Notes under the pieces: generated by a model
Told to the model about the DNA's origin: nothing
Databases searched by the model: none
What the model saw: the letters and a program-made list of their open reading frames with translations, nothing else
Translations under genes and position numbers: made by a program
Assembly (NCBI RefSeq): GCF_030412265.1
Contig: NZ_JAUHLN010000006.1
Location: forward strand, 62,001 to 126,000
Reading direction: 5' to 3'
Source of the DNA: Fictibacillus terranigra
GTDB lineage: Bacteria; Bacillota; Bacilli; Bacillales; Fictibacillaceae
DNA length: 64,000 nt
Shown here: positions 51,904 through 60,764 of the stretch, in pieces
How positions within the stretch are numbered: position 1 is the first letter of the stretch
How the letters are laid out: each line of letters starts with the position of its first letter

Positions 51904-52743
51904 TTAGTTCTTCATACCTGCGGATGCAATTCCCTGAACATAGTATTTTTGAAAGAAGACGAAAATAATCAGAAGCGGGACGGTGGCCATCGTGAGGGCA
52001 GCCATGACATGTCCATACTTCACTGGGGGCTGATGGAAAAAGAACTGCATCCCGACTTGAAGCGGCCTTACACTCTCATCTGTTGTCGCGATGAGCGGCC
52101 ACATAAAGTCTCCCCAATGGGTGATAAACGTCAGGAGAGCTACTGTAATGAAAACAGGCTTTGACAGCGGAATAACGATCTGGAAAAAGATACGAAGCGT
52201 CGAAGCCCCATCCATGCGGGCAGACTCTTCTAATTCTTTCGGCAAGTTCAAAAAGAACTGCCTAAACATGAAAATATTAAACGCGTTTGCAATAAAGGGA
52301 ACGATCAGAGCCTGGTAGGTATTGAGCCAATCAAACTCATCAATGATTAAATACAAGGGAAGCAGGATACTCTCAAACGGGATAATGATTAAAGCAACTA
52401 CAGCTGCAAACAAGAAATCCCTTCCTTTAAACTGCATTCGCGCAAAAGCGTAGGCGGCCAGTGAGTTTACGAACAAACCGAGGATGACAATGACGGACAC
52501 GTATAACGTACTCGTAAGCAGATACCTGATGAACGGGATCCGTTCAAAAACCCCGGTATAGTTATCCAAAGAAAAGGTATAAGGAACAAAGGCTTTAAAG
52601 GATTTCAAGTCGGCAAAAATCTGGGGCTCTGTCTTAAAAGAAGAGACGATCATCCAGACGAGCGGAAATAAAAAAAGAAGCGCAAGCAAAGTAAGGGCGG
52701 TATACAAGCCTATTAATTTAAGCAACCTGTTCTTTTTCATCAA
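51904..52743 (-). CDS. Carbohydrate ABC transporter permease (MalG type)
   Basis: A 279-residue permease with six helices. The EAA loop reads LPKELEESARMDGASTLRIF (about 158-177). MalG/CUT1 family; pairs with the next permease to import an oligosaccharide. ATG with AGGAGAG upstream; 8 bp behind the MalF-type gene. No ATPase is encoded here, so a shared MsmX-like ATPase elsewhere must serve it. Confidence 0.92.
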   Translation of the reverse strand: MMKKNRLLKLIGLYTALTLLALLFLFPLVWMIVSSFKTEPQIFADLKSFKAFVPYTFSLDNYTGVFERIPFIRYLLTSTLYVSVIVILGLFVNSLAAYAFARMQFKGRDFLFAAVVALIIIPFESILLPLYLIIDEFDWLNTYQALIVPFIANAFNIFMFRQFFLNLPKELEESARMDGASTLRIFFQIVIPLSKPVFITVALLTFITHWGDFMWPLIATTDESVRPLQVGMQFFFHQPPVKYGHVMAALTMATVPLLIIFVFFQKYYVQGIASAGMKN

Positions 52744-52751
52744 CTCTCCTC

Positions 52752-53684
52752 CTATTCTGTAGATTCTTTAATAAACTTTCGCTGCAGAATGGAAATCACC
52801 AGCACAATCACAAAGAAAAGAATGGCGATCGCTGATGAATAGCCGACATCCCTGAACTTAAAGCCGGTTTCATATACCATATAGACGAGTGTTTTTGTCG
52901 AATCCAGAGGCCCTCCCTGCGTCATTACGAACGGCTGGATAAAGAGCTTGGTAGCTGCTATCATCGTTACGATCGCAATAAAGACAAGAATATTGCGAAT
53001 ACCAGGAATCGTAATATGAATGAGCTTCTGCCAAGCGCTTGCTCCATCAATGGATGCGGCCTCGTAGAGATGGTCCGGAATCTCCTGAAGTCCGGCAAGG
53101 AAGATCATCATCTGATAGCCGGCACCCTGCCAGATACTCATAAAAATGATAGAGTACATCGCCTGGTCTTTATCTGTAAGAAACTGAAAAGGGCCGAGTC
53201 CCACGATATTCAAGATTGAATTGGCCAACCCGTTGTCAGGATTATAGATGAATGTCCAGAGAATCGATACAATGACCATGGACGTGACGACAGGTGCAAA
53301 AAAGGCCATCCTGAAAAATTTAATGCCTCGCACTTTTTGATTCACGAGCAGAGCCAGTGCCAAAGCGACAAGGGTTTGTACTGGGACCACGATGATGACA
53401 AAAAGAGCGGTATTGCCTAACGATTTCAAAAAGATATCGTCCTCTGCCAGACGTTTGTAGTTTTCCACTCCTACAAATTTCATTTTTTCAGGAGTCAGCA
53501 GATAATAGTTTGTGAAACTATAATACAGCGCTAAAATGGCCGGCAGTATGAGAAAGACAAATAAAAGAATCATCGCCGGACTGACGAATCCATAGCTGGC
53601 AAACAAATTTTTTCGCTTTTTTTGCTTCGGGCTTACCGTAGGCAATGGGCGGCTTTCATTTGTTTTTTGAGTAACGGGTTCCAT
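52752..53684 (-). CDS. Carbohydrate ABC transporter permease (MalF type)
   Basis: A 310-residue permease with six helices after a charged 25-residue front. The EAA loop reads IPDHLYEAASIDGASAWQKL (about 207-226). CUT1 family. ATG with AGGAAGGAGA upstream. A hairpin separates it from the binding-protein gene. Confidence 0.92.
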   Translation of the reverse strand: MEPVTQKTNESRPLPTVSPKQKKRKNLFASYGFVSPAMILLFVFLILPAILALYYSFTNYYLLTPEKMKFVGVENYKRLAEDDIFLKSLGNTALFVIIVVPVQTLVALALALLVNQKVRGIKFFRMAFFAPVVTSMVIVSILWTFIYNPDNGLANSILNIVGLGPFQFLTDKDQAMYSIIFMSIWQGAGYQMMIFLAGLQEIPDHLYEAASIDGASAWQKLIHITIPGIRNILVFIAIVTMIAATKLFIQPFVMTQGGPLDSTKTLVYMVYETGFKFRDVGYSSAIAILFFVIVLVISILQRKFIKESTE

Positions 53685-53713
53685 CCGATTTCTCCTTCCT
53701 GTAGAGAGTACAG

Positions 53714-53743
53714 GAAAAGGAGTGAAGCAATCACTCCTTTTTC
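53714..53743 (-). terminator. Partial terminator between binding-protein and permease genes
   Basis: AAAGGAGTGA and TCACTCCTTT form a 10-bp stem with a short T run, inside the operon. Such hairpins let binding protein outnumber permeases. Confidence 0.7.
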
Positions 53744-53747
53744 CCTC

Positions 53748-55031
53748 TTACTTTTTGAATCGTTCGAGTTCCCTGTCTGTATCCTTCGCTGCTTTATCAA
53801 GTTCCTTTTTTACATCCTGCCCTAAGGCAGCGGCTTGAAAGGCCTCAGCAAATTTAGCGGTTAAGACAGGATAGGCCGGCGTCGCCGGACGTGCCTTGGC
53901 TGTATTCAACACCTGGTCTTTAATCACCTTTTTAGGAAGTTTATCGTATTCCGGCAATTCCTTGAATGCAGATTCCCTGGCCGGCGGCATTCCTGTAATT
54001 TTGGATATTTCTACAACAGAATCTTTATTGCTCATCCACTTTACCACTTCAGCTGCCTCTTTTGGCTGTTTGGACTGGCTTGAGACTCCGAATGCCCATG
54101 ATCCTGAAGGTGACATCTTTTTCTTGCTGTATGGTAGATAGGTCATTCCCCACTCCAGATTCTTGTACTCCTCAAACCCAGGAATCAGCCATACTCCGCC
54201 AAGCATCATGGCCGCCTTTCCCTCTTCAAAATCTGTTGGACCGTTGGAAACGCTCACAACTTTGGACTTGAACAGGTCTTTCACGTAGTTCATTGCCTCT
54301 ACTGATTTGGGGCCGTTGACATAACCGTCAGCTTTTGTGTTATCTTCGTTGAGCAACAGTCCGCCGTTCGACCATACAAATACAGAGCCCATATAGGTCA
54401 GCCACTCCCCGACGCCGAGGTCCATATGCATCGTTAGGCCGTGGACGTTGTTTTTTGTCAGCTTTTTCGAGGCGTCCATAAACTGGTCCCATGTCCATGC
54501 TTTATCCAACGATTCAGGAGCCTGGATCCCGGCTTCCTTCAGCAATTTTTTGTTATAGAAGACCACGACGGATGATTCCATGGCTCCAAGAGCGAAAAGT
54601 TTGCCGTCATATGTACCTTGCTGGATGATGGATTTGGCAAAATCCTGCTTGTCCTTTTTCTCTACGTAATCATCTATGGGAGCAAGAATTCCGGTGGCCG
54701 CATAGTTTCCGACAAACGGCCCGTCCATATCGAGCACATCCGGCAGACCGTTTGAAGTGGCGGCTGCGTTGATCTTGTCTTCATAAGCATGGCCCGCACC
54801 ACTCGGAATGATGTCCAGCTTAACATGAATCTTTCCTTTGTATTCCTTGTTAAATTCTTCAATGCGTTTTTTATAAAAGTCAACTTCTTTTGGCTGTCCC
54901 TGATGTGCCCACATTTTAAGCTGTACTTCCCCGTTCTTCTCTGTTCCTGATGCTCCTTGGTTGTCATTGGAACAGCCCGACATGGATAAAGCAAATACAA
55001 GACAAAAAAGCAGCAATAATCCCTTTTTCAT
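53748..55031 (-). CDS. Carbohydrate-binding lipoprotein (family 1 SBP)
   Basis: A 427-residue extracellular solute-binding lipoprotein. The signal LLLLFCLVFALSMSGC ends at the lipobox Cys (about residue 20). The SBP family 1 pattern includes GTYDGKLFALG (about 137) and GKAAMMLGGVWLIPGF. It captures the oligosaccharide for the two permeases. ATG has GAGGAGG upstream; 18 bp behind the glycosidase. Confidence 0.93.
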   Translation of the reverse strand: MKKGLLLLFCLVFALSMSGCSNDNQGASGTEKNGEVQLKMWAHQGQPKEVDFYKKRIEEFNKEYKGKIHVKLDIIPSGAGHAYEDKINAAATSNGLPDVLDMDGPFVGNYAATGILAPIDDYVEKKDKQDFAKSIIQQGTYDGKLFALGAMESSVVVFYNKKLLKEAGIQAPESLDKAWTWDQFMDASKKLTKNNVHGLTMHMDLGVGEWLTYMGSVFVWSNGGLLLNEDNTKADGYVNGPKSVEAMNYVKDLFKSKVVSVSNGPTDFEEGKAAMMLGGVWLIPGFEEYKNLEWGMTYLPYSKKKMSPSGSWAFGVSSQSKQPKEAAEVVKWMSNKDSVVEISKITGMPPARESAFKELPEYDKLPKKVIKDQVLNTAKARPATPAYPVLTAKFAEAFQAAALGQDVKKELDKAAKDTDRELERFKK

Positions 55032-55049
55032 CGGTTTTGCCTCCTCATT

Positions 55050-57308
55050 TTATAATCGAATGGGTGATTTAAACGGATTTTGAACTTCATCCTCTGCTGG
55101 AAGTGAACGGATGATTTTATCATTTTCCATGATAACCGCACCGTTCGAATCCTTCAATTGTCCGGTTATTTTTACGATTTCACCGGTTGTAACTGGAATG
55201 GTTAAAGATTCAAATGATTGGACGGAATCTTTTTCAATCTTTGGAACAGACAAACAGTGCTGATCGACCAGGGTGCCATCCTCCAGGAACACTTTGTACG
55301 TAATTTGGCAGTTTTCAATCACGGTGTTGTAATCGTTCACAATCCAAGGCGTGACGGTAGCTGTCCTGCCCAGCTCTCCCTCTGTAATATCCCCGTTAAA
55401 AGAAAGATGCAGCGGTTCAAAAGCTTTGGCCATGGCAAAATAGGCTTTCTTTGGCTGTCGGTAATAATCAATAATGGACCAATCGATGGACGGCCCTGTA
55501 TTAACAAAATGAAACTGGAGAAGGCCGCCTACCTGATTGTACTTCTTTCGCCTTAATGCCTCTGTATGCTCCTTGTAGAATTGAACCTGATAATCCTGTG
55601 TAATGTCGATGAGCTCCTGAAGGGACTGCGTCATGACCGAACCCATCATCGTCTGATAAATATTGGTCTGAAAGCCCCACGTACGGTAGATCTCCCAATT
55701 GACCGGCCACAAAGATTCCTGGTTCATAAATTTCTTCAGAGAATCTTCATTTGGAATAGACTGGGTTCCATACTCTGTTACAAACATTGGATTATAAAAC
55801 TCAGCATCTTCAATTTTTCCCCAGTACCAGCCGACCCAGTGCACACTTAAATGCGTACCGATATAGTCAGTGAAATCATCGAGCGTCTCAAAATAATGAG
55901 GGAGCTCTTCATCGGATACAAGAACTGAGTTTTTAATAACCGGGCGGAGACTGTCCAGCTCCTTTACAACGCGAAGTAGCATGTTGTCCAGTTTGTTGTA
56001 GTCATGGTAGCGGGACTCACTGTGGCAGGACCATAAAATAATGGCTGGATGGTTATACAGCATTCTAACGAAGCGCCTCGAAACATCTTCAGCCCGTTTT
56101 ATAAAAAGACCGGTAGATTCATAGCCCCATTGAAACGGCAGATCCTGAAAAACCATGATTCCCTTTTCATTGCACAGCTGATAAAACTCCTCCTGTTCGG
56201 CATGAGCAAAAAGCCTGGTGGTATTCATGTTGGCGTCCAGCATCATCTGCACATCCAGCTGGTAGGATTCCTTTGTCATAAGGGAGAGGAATTGATCGGA
56301 TAAATAGTTGTTTCCTTTAATAAACACCCTTGTCCCATTGAGGAAAAAGATCCATTTTTCGTCCATTTTAATTTCTCTTATTCCAAAAATTTGAATCTTA
56401 TTATCTACCAATACCCCATTTACCCATACTTCAATCACGGCTTTATACAGGTGAGGAAATCCGAGCTCCCAAGTCCACCATAATTTAGGGTTGGACAGCT
56501 GATCGGTCATTGAATAGCTGCTTCTGCCAGGCCTCTGAAAATAGCTTTGTGGTTTCCATCTGTAAATTTTCCCTTTGAAATTATGGGGCAGGAAGGAAAC
56601 TTCCACATCAATCCGGGCTTCCTTGCTATTGTTGTTTTGTATTTCAACATCCAGATAAATCGTTGCTTTCTTGTAATCATCTTTCAGATAAGGCGTCACC
56701 TGAATATGCTCAATATGTACCTTGCAGCGCTCTTCCAGATAAACGCCTTTCCAGATCCCTCCAGGATTAACAAGAGGGTTTGGATAATGGGCATTAACGG
56801 AAGAGGGGACTTCCGGACAGTCTGTGAGCCCTTCTTGTTTGACCGGCAAGCAGTCCCAATGGTAGAGGCCTCCCTTTGCAATTTTTTTCCGTTCTGGCCT
56901 TGTATCCAGCTCCGAGGTTACTTTTACAACCAATGTATTCTCCCCGCAATATTCCAGAAAATCAGAGACATTGAATTCAAACGCATCAAAATCGCCCTCA
57001 TGAGCGCCGAGATATACCCCGTTCAGCCAGATCTCGGAATAATAATCAACAGCCTCGAAGCACATGTAAAACATTTTATTTTTCTTTAGTGCCGGCGCCC
57101 GGAACGTAGTTTTATACCACATGACCCCCTGAAAGTCCTCAAATCCTGCTTTCTGCCAGTGTGCAGGAACATGAATGTCCTTCCATTCCAGTTCCTCCGC
57201 ATGGTAGACAGGCTTGTTCCTGATGTTTCCTTCCAGACGATTTTCCTCATCCGGGACACATTTCCATATACCATTCAAGCTTAGTTTTTCTCTGCATGCT
57301 CTGCTCAT
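55050..57308 (-). CDS. Glycoside hydrolase family 2 protein
   Basis: A 752-residue cytosolic GH2 enzyme without signal peptide: sugar-binding domain (about 10-185, with WYKTTF and DYYSEIWLNGVYLGAHEGDF), immunoglobulin-like domain (190-300) and TIM barrel (300-600). The acid/base Glu is in HPAIILWSCHSESR (about 430) and the nucleophile probably in FVTEYG (about 515). Usual members are beta-galactosidases, glucuronidases or mannosidases; the WSCHSE in place of WSLGNE makes the specificity hard to name. First gene of the import operon. ATG behind GGGTGAT. Confidence 0.88.
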   Translation of the reverse strand: MSRACREKLSLNGIWKCVPDEENRLEGNIRNKPVYHAEELEWKDIHVPAHWQKAGFEDFQGVMWYKTTFRAPALKKNKMFYMCFEAVDYYSEIWLNGVYLGAHEGDFDAFEFNVSDFLEYCGENTLVVKVTSELDTRPERKKIAKGGLYHWDCLPVKQEGLTDCPEVPSSVNAHYPNPLVNPGGIWKGVYLEERCKVHIEHIQVTPYLKDDYKKATIYLDVEIQNNNSKEARIDVEVSFLPHNFKGKIYRWKPQSYFQRPGRSSYSMTDQLSNPKLWWTWELGFPHLYKAVIEVWVNGVLVDNKIQIFGIREIKMDEKWIFFLNGTRVFIKGNNYLSDQFLSLMTKESYQLDVQMMLDANMNTTRLFAHAEQEEFYQLCNEKGIMVFQDLPFQWGYESTGLFIKRAEDVSRRFVRMLYNHPAIILWSCHSESRYHDYNKLDNMLLRVVKELDSLRPVIKNSVLVSDEELPHYFETLDDFTDYIGTHLSVHWVGWYWGKIEDAEFYNPMFVTEYGTQSIPNEDSLKKFMNQESLWPVNWEIYRTWGFQTNIYQTMMGSVMTQSLQELIDITQDYQVQFYKEHTEALRRKKYNQVGGLLQFHFVNTGPSIDWSIIDYYRQPKKAYFAMAKAFEPLHLSFNGDITEGELGRTATVTPWIVNDYNTVIENCQITYKVFLEDGTLVDQHCLSVPKIEKDSVQSFESLTIPVTTGEIVKITGQLKDSNGAVIMENDKIIRSLPAEDEVQNPFKSPIRL

Positions 57309-57465
57309 GTTTATCACCCGACTTCGAATTAAATGATTGTGTTTAATTATCGCTTCAAGGGACAGAGAAAAGTTAACTTTCAACACTATTCTGAACATTT
57401 CCCATCCATGAATGAACATAAACACCTTTTATATAAAAAATGTACTCCCTCTATTAAAAAGTAAT

Positions 57466-57506
57466 GCACATCTTCACATGAACGGGTAAACCTCGGGAAG
57501 ATGTGC
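57466..57506 (-). terminator. Terminator of the 70-residue protein gene
   Basis: GCACATCTTC and GAAGATGTGC form a perfect 10-bp stem with a 21-base loop, then ATTACTTTTT on the minus strand. Confidence 0.65.
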
Positions 57507-57527
57507 TGTTTCCATGGCATTCGTTTT

Positions 57528-57740
57528 TTATTTCATACCTTTTCCTTTTGTCAGATGGCAGGGGACACCGTGGCCTACTGCACCCGGTTTAGACATTTTT
57601 TCGATATACGCCAATCCTCTCGCACATTGTGTTTTACAGGACAGGCAGGTAGAACTGGTCACCATTTTTACAGTATGGGCATATTTGTTGACTGCCTGAT
57701 CATATTTGGAGATCTTTTTTTTAGCCGGTTTCTTTGCCAT
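57528..57740 (-). CDS. Small basic Cys-containing protein, 70 residues
   Basis: Begins MAKKPAKKKISKYDQAVNKY and contains TCLSCKTQCARG (three Cys) and GVPCHLTKGKG, four Cys and two His in a pattern that could bind a metal. ATG follows GAGGAGG by 6 bp. Unrecognised, probably conserved in Bacilli. Confidence 0.7.
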   Translation of the reverse strand: MAKKPAKKKISKYDQAVNKYAHTVKMVTSSTCLSCKTQCARGLAYIEKMSKPGAVGHGVPCHLTKGKGMK

Positions 57741-57811
57741 AATATATCCTCCTCGCCTAACATTCCTCATATGATATGAAAGGCTGAAGAGGTGTGCCAC
57801 AAGTGAAAAAT

Positions 57812-57841
57812 AAAAAAACCGCCTATAAAAATAAGCGGTTT
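57812..57841 (-). terminator. Terminator of the 65-residue protein gene
   Basis: AAACCGC pairs with GCGGTTT around 12 bases; seven T follow on the minus strand. Confidence 0.8.
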
Positions 57842-57847
57842 ACATCC

Positions 57848-58045
57848 TTATTCGATCTCATAATGCAAAGCATTCTGGTCGGCCAGTGTCAAAATATAAT
57901 CACTGTCCCTCCTATCATAAGAGTCTAAAAATTCCTGAAGCGGCATGTGATATTTGTCCCAGACAATATCCATCAGCCAATTGTGGTTCACCTCAAAGTA
58001 TTCTCCGTCAAAACGGTTAATTTTGACAGTTTCACCATAATACAT
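57848..58045 (-). CDS. Hypothetical acidic protein, 65 residues
   Basis: An acidic, aromatic-rich protein starting MYYGETVKINRFDGEYFEVN. ATG at 58045 follows AAAGGAG by 8 bp. It has its own terminator. Family not recognised. Confidence 0.7.
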   Translation of the reverse strand: MYYGETVKINRFDGEYFEVNHNWLMDIVWDKYHMPLQEFLDSYDRRDSDYILTLADQNALHYEIE

Positions 58046-58162
58046 GCCTAACACTCCTTTCGACAGGAAGGTAAACTGCATTAAGGCCATACATGATATG
58101 ATAAATTATACTATAATATTCAGAAAAATAAAACAATATGACAGAAAAAAATATAGCTGAAC

Positions 58163-58196
58163 AAAAAAAACAGGCAGTTCAAAAACCGGCCTGTTT
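58163..58196 (-). terminator. Terminator after the NlpC/P60 gene
   Basis: AACAGGC and GCCTGTT pair with a 13-base loop, followed by eight T on the minus strand. Confidence 0.88.
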
Positions 58197-58203
58197 ATTA
58201 TTG

Positions 58204-58878
58204 TTATAATTTTTTAGCGCCTAGGAACTTCGGAGCCCAATAAGGATTTTGCATGGATGCGATGCTTACTCCTTTAGATGATGAGCTGTGAATAAATTTA
58301 TGGTTGCCGATATAGATCCCGGCATGAGAAGCTCCTCGTTTGTAGGTTTGGAAGAAAACTACATCTCCAGCTTTTGGAGTACTGACAGATGTACCTCTTA
58401 AATAGATGCCGGAAACAGTTCTTGGCAAATCAACTCCTGCTGATTTATCGAATACATAGTTAATATACCCGCTGCAGTCAAAACCTTTAGGTGTTGTCCC
58501 GCCCCAGCGGTAAGGAACACCCATATATTGTTTTGCTGTGCTGATCAAGCGTGTAGAGCTGTATGATGCGCTGCTTTTGGATTTAGACGGTGTTTTAACA
58601 CCTAATGCTTTAAACGTGTTTTTACCAGCTACTCCATCTGCTTTCAATTTTTTTGCTTTTTGAAACTTTTTTACAGCGTTTTTCGTATATGTACCATAGT
58701 AAGCAGTTGTCTTTTTATATGTGAAATATCCTTTTTTCTTAAGGACAGATTGTAATTGTTGTACGTCTTTACTGGTCATACCTTGTTTTAAAGTGTGATC
58801 GCCAAGCGCTGCTTTACCTACGATCGGATTGAACGCCATCATTCCTACTAGTGCCGCTGCCGCTACCAATTTTTTCAA
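58204..58878 (-). CDS. Secreted NlpC/P60 endopeptidase with PG-binding domain
   Basis: A 224-residue exported wall hydrolase: signal (1-24, ending VGKAALGDHTLK), one PG_binding_1 domain (about 28-95), a Ser/Lys linker and an NlpC/P60 domain (about 108-224). Catalytic Cys in GFDCSGYINYVF (about 137), His in ASHAGIYIGNHKFIHSS (about 188). Cuts D-Glu-DAP type bonds in stem peptides. The front half is paralogous to the 3D-domain protein at 43299-44186. Gene has a WalR box. Confidence 0.94.
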   Translation of the reverse strand: MKKLVAAAALVGMMAFNPIVGKAALGDHTLKQGMTSKDVQQLQSVLKKKGYFTYKKTTAYYGTYTKNAVKKFQKAKKLKADGVAGKNTFKALGVKTPSKSKSSASYSSTRLISTAKQYMGVPYRWGGTTPKGFDCSGYINYVFDKSAGVDLPRTVSGIYLRGTSVSTPKAGDVVFFQTYKRGASHAGIYIGNHKFIHSSSSKGVSIASMQNPYWAPKFLGAKKL

Positions 58879-58981
58879 AGCATGTATCCCCCTAATATCT
58901 GTATTACCAATGTTGGTATTTGTTTCCTTGCTAACTTACTTAGATTCTACCAACAAAATATGACATGAGTATTTTAGGAAG

Positions 58982-58998
58982 ATTACAGATATATTACA
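58982..58998 (-). promoter_or_regulatory. WalR operator upstream of the NlpC/P60 gene
   Basis: On the minus strand TGTAAT-ATATC-TGTAAT, a perfect WalR direct repeat about 105 bp before the start. Links this hydrolase to the essential WalKR wall-growth regulon. Confidence 0.82.
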
Positions 58999-59352
58999 AA
59001 TTAATAGAATTCCCGATTTTTTATGACATTAAACCTAATGAATTCCATATTTTTTGTCAAAATAAGCTAATTTCAGTAAATGTATTTGTAACCAACCGAC
59101 TACCCAATGCGCCATCCGATGTCTAAATACCCATAACTCAAGACCTGTTTCGAATAAACTGATCAATGAAGAGGTTCTATCCCTTCAATTTTAGGGAAGT
59201 ATAATGCAGAGATAGACTGCCTTAAAATATTTTCATTTAAAAAAAGGATGCCGCAATCCTTTTCGTACGTTATGATAAGCAAGTGCTACCTATTTTTTGT
59301 CATAAATATTACAGGGTTATTAACAAGAAGCGCCACAACTTTTACAAATATC

Positions 59353-59362
59353 ATGGTATAAT
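59353..59362 (+). promoter_or_regulatory. Extended -10 promoter of the PAP2 gene
   Basis: TGGTATAAT (TG-n-TATAAT) lies about 50 bp before the TTG start. No clear -35 is seen. The rest of 59000-59340 is AT-rich and shows no gene. Confidence 0.6.
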
Positions 59363-59411
59363 ATGGTAGTTATTCGATTTGAATGGTAATGAATTGAAGG
59401 AGCAATGACTA

Positions 59412-60074
59412 TTGAGTAAATTAAAATCCCATATTCTTCCCTTGAGTTTAATGCTATCTATTCCTCTTCTGCATACTTTCTATGAACTGCTGAACAACGG
59501 CGAACGGGGAGCAAGGAGTCTTATGACATCATTTGACCAGCAGATTCCTTTTATCGAAGCTTTTATCATTCCTTATGTTTTTTGGTACCTATTTATTTTT
59601 GGCATGCTATTTTACTTTTTCATCGTTGACAGATCTCTATATTTCAAGACGCTGTTAAGTCTGGCGATCGGCATGGTTGTCTGTTATGTTATCTATTTCT
59701 ACTTTCAAACAACCGTACCGAGGCCCGCCCTGCATGGAACCGGGGTTCTTACGAATGTGATCCGCTACATCTATTCAGCAGATGAACCATTTAATTGCTT
59801 TCCTAGTATTCACGTGCTCAGCAGTTATTTGATGGTCATAGCCATGAGGCACTGCAAAACTAGAACAACTGCTGCCTATTTCGGGGTCAGCATTGCAGGG
59901 TATTTGATCATTCTATCGACCCTTTTCGTAAAGCAGCACGTCGTCCTTGATGCCTTTGCCGGAATTCTTCTTGGCAACATCCTGTTTAATACGATCTATT
60001 ACTTTAAACCTATAATGGCATACGCCACGAACAAACGTTATTCCAAGAATAAAAAAGCAGCCGAGCCCCGATAG
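59412..60074 (+). CDS. PAP2-family membrane phosphatase
   Basis: A 220-residue protein with about six helices. Phosphatase motifs: VPRPAL (partial first motif, about 100), FNCFPSIHVLSS (about 127, with PSIH) and VKQHVVLDAFAGILLG (about 176, H-x3-D). Acts on lipid or inositol-type phosphates at the membrane; the first motif is weaker than usual. TTG with GAAGGAG 9 bp upstream. Confidence 0.85.
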   Translation: MSKLKSHILPLSLMLSIPLLHTFYELLNNGERGARSLMTSFDQQIPFIEAFIIPYVFWYLFIFGMLFYFFIVDRSLYFKTLLSLAIGMVVCYVIYFYFQTTVPRPALHGTGVLTNVIRYIYSADEPFNCFPSIHVLSSYLMVIAMRHCKTRTTAAYFGVSIAGYLIILSTLFVKQHVVLDAFAGILLGNILFNTIYYFKPIMAYATNKRYSKNKKAAEPR

Positions 60075-60092
60075 CGGACCAGGCTGCTTTTT
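60051..60092 (+). terminator. Terminator after the PAP2 gene
   Basis: AAAAAGCAGCC pairs with GGCTGCTTTTT around a loop that overlaps the stop codon. Confidence 0.85.
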
Positions 60093-60122
60093 CGTATCGT
60101 CTTTCTCCTCACGAAGAGAGGA

Positions 60123-60629
60123 TCAGGCGTCCTCTCCTTTATCAGAAGCATTTCCGTGTGTTTCCATCATTTCATCGACTGATTGCATTCTGCTGTCTTC
60201 GAACTTTCCTTCGGCCTTTCTGACGAAAGAAGGTTCCCCGATTTCAAAATTGTCCGTTTTTCCTTCTTCATCAGCCTTTTCCTGTGCCTGTACGGTTCGT
60301 TTTGCATACGGAAGGGCTTTTAGTCTTTCGTAAGGTATCTCCTCTCCCGTGTCCATGCACTTTCCATAGGTGCCTTCCTCAATTCGTTGGAGCGCTTCGT
60401 TAACCTCTTCAAGAATTTCCTCCTGATTTTCATCAAGCGCCATTGCCATCTCGCGGTCATTTAGCTCACTCCCCATATCACCAAAGTGGTTATCGTATGA
60501 GCTGATCTCCCCGGTAGATTCTTGCAGGCTGTCTTCGTTCTCCCTCAGCTCCTGCTGTTTTTCAAGCTGCTCTTTCATCTTGATCAGATTCTGTTCTAGT
60601 TCGCTGACTTGTTGTTTGGATAAGCTCAT
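60123..60629 (-). CDS. yteA: YteA-like TraR/DksA-family protein, zinc finger degenerate
   Basis: A 168-residue acidic protein: N-terminal coiled coil (about 5-80, Gln/Glu/Lys-rich) and a DksA/TraR-like tail. The finger region reads GTYGKCMDTGEEIPYERLKALPYAKR (about 97-122, shown in part), with only one of the four zinc Cys left. Shape and sequence match B. subtilis YteA, a sporulation-linked member. ATG with AGGAGGAGG upstream. Confidence 0.85.
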   Translation of the reverse strand: MSLSKQQVSELEQNLIKMKEQLEKQQELRENEDSLQESTGEISSYDNHFGDMGSELNDREMAMALDENQEEILEEVNEALQRIEEGTYGKCMDTGEEIPYERLKALPYAKRTVQAQEKADEEGKTDNFEIGEPSFVRKAEGKFEDSRMQSVDEMMETHGNASDKGEDA

Positions 60630-60764
60630 GATGTTCCTCCTCCTACATGATTGTGGTTAGTATTTACCCTCTTTTCATTGAAATAACACACACAATCCTT
60701 TTATTGGACAGACATATTCTAAATTTTCAATAAATAAGAATAGTGTGGAAGGAGTTGATTGCCT

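Noticed and set aside
51811-52164. 117-codon plus-strand frame starting at ATG 51811
   Set aside because: Runs through the operon terminator and antisense to the MalG-type permease; the strong ribosome-binding site upstream fits the 8-codon TTG frame instead.
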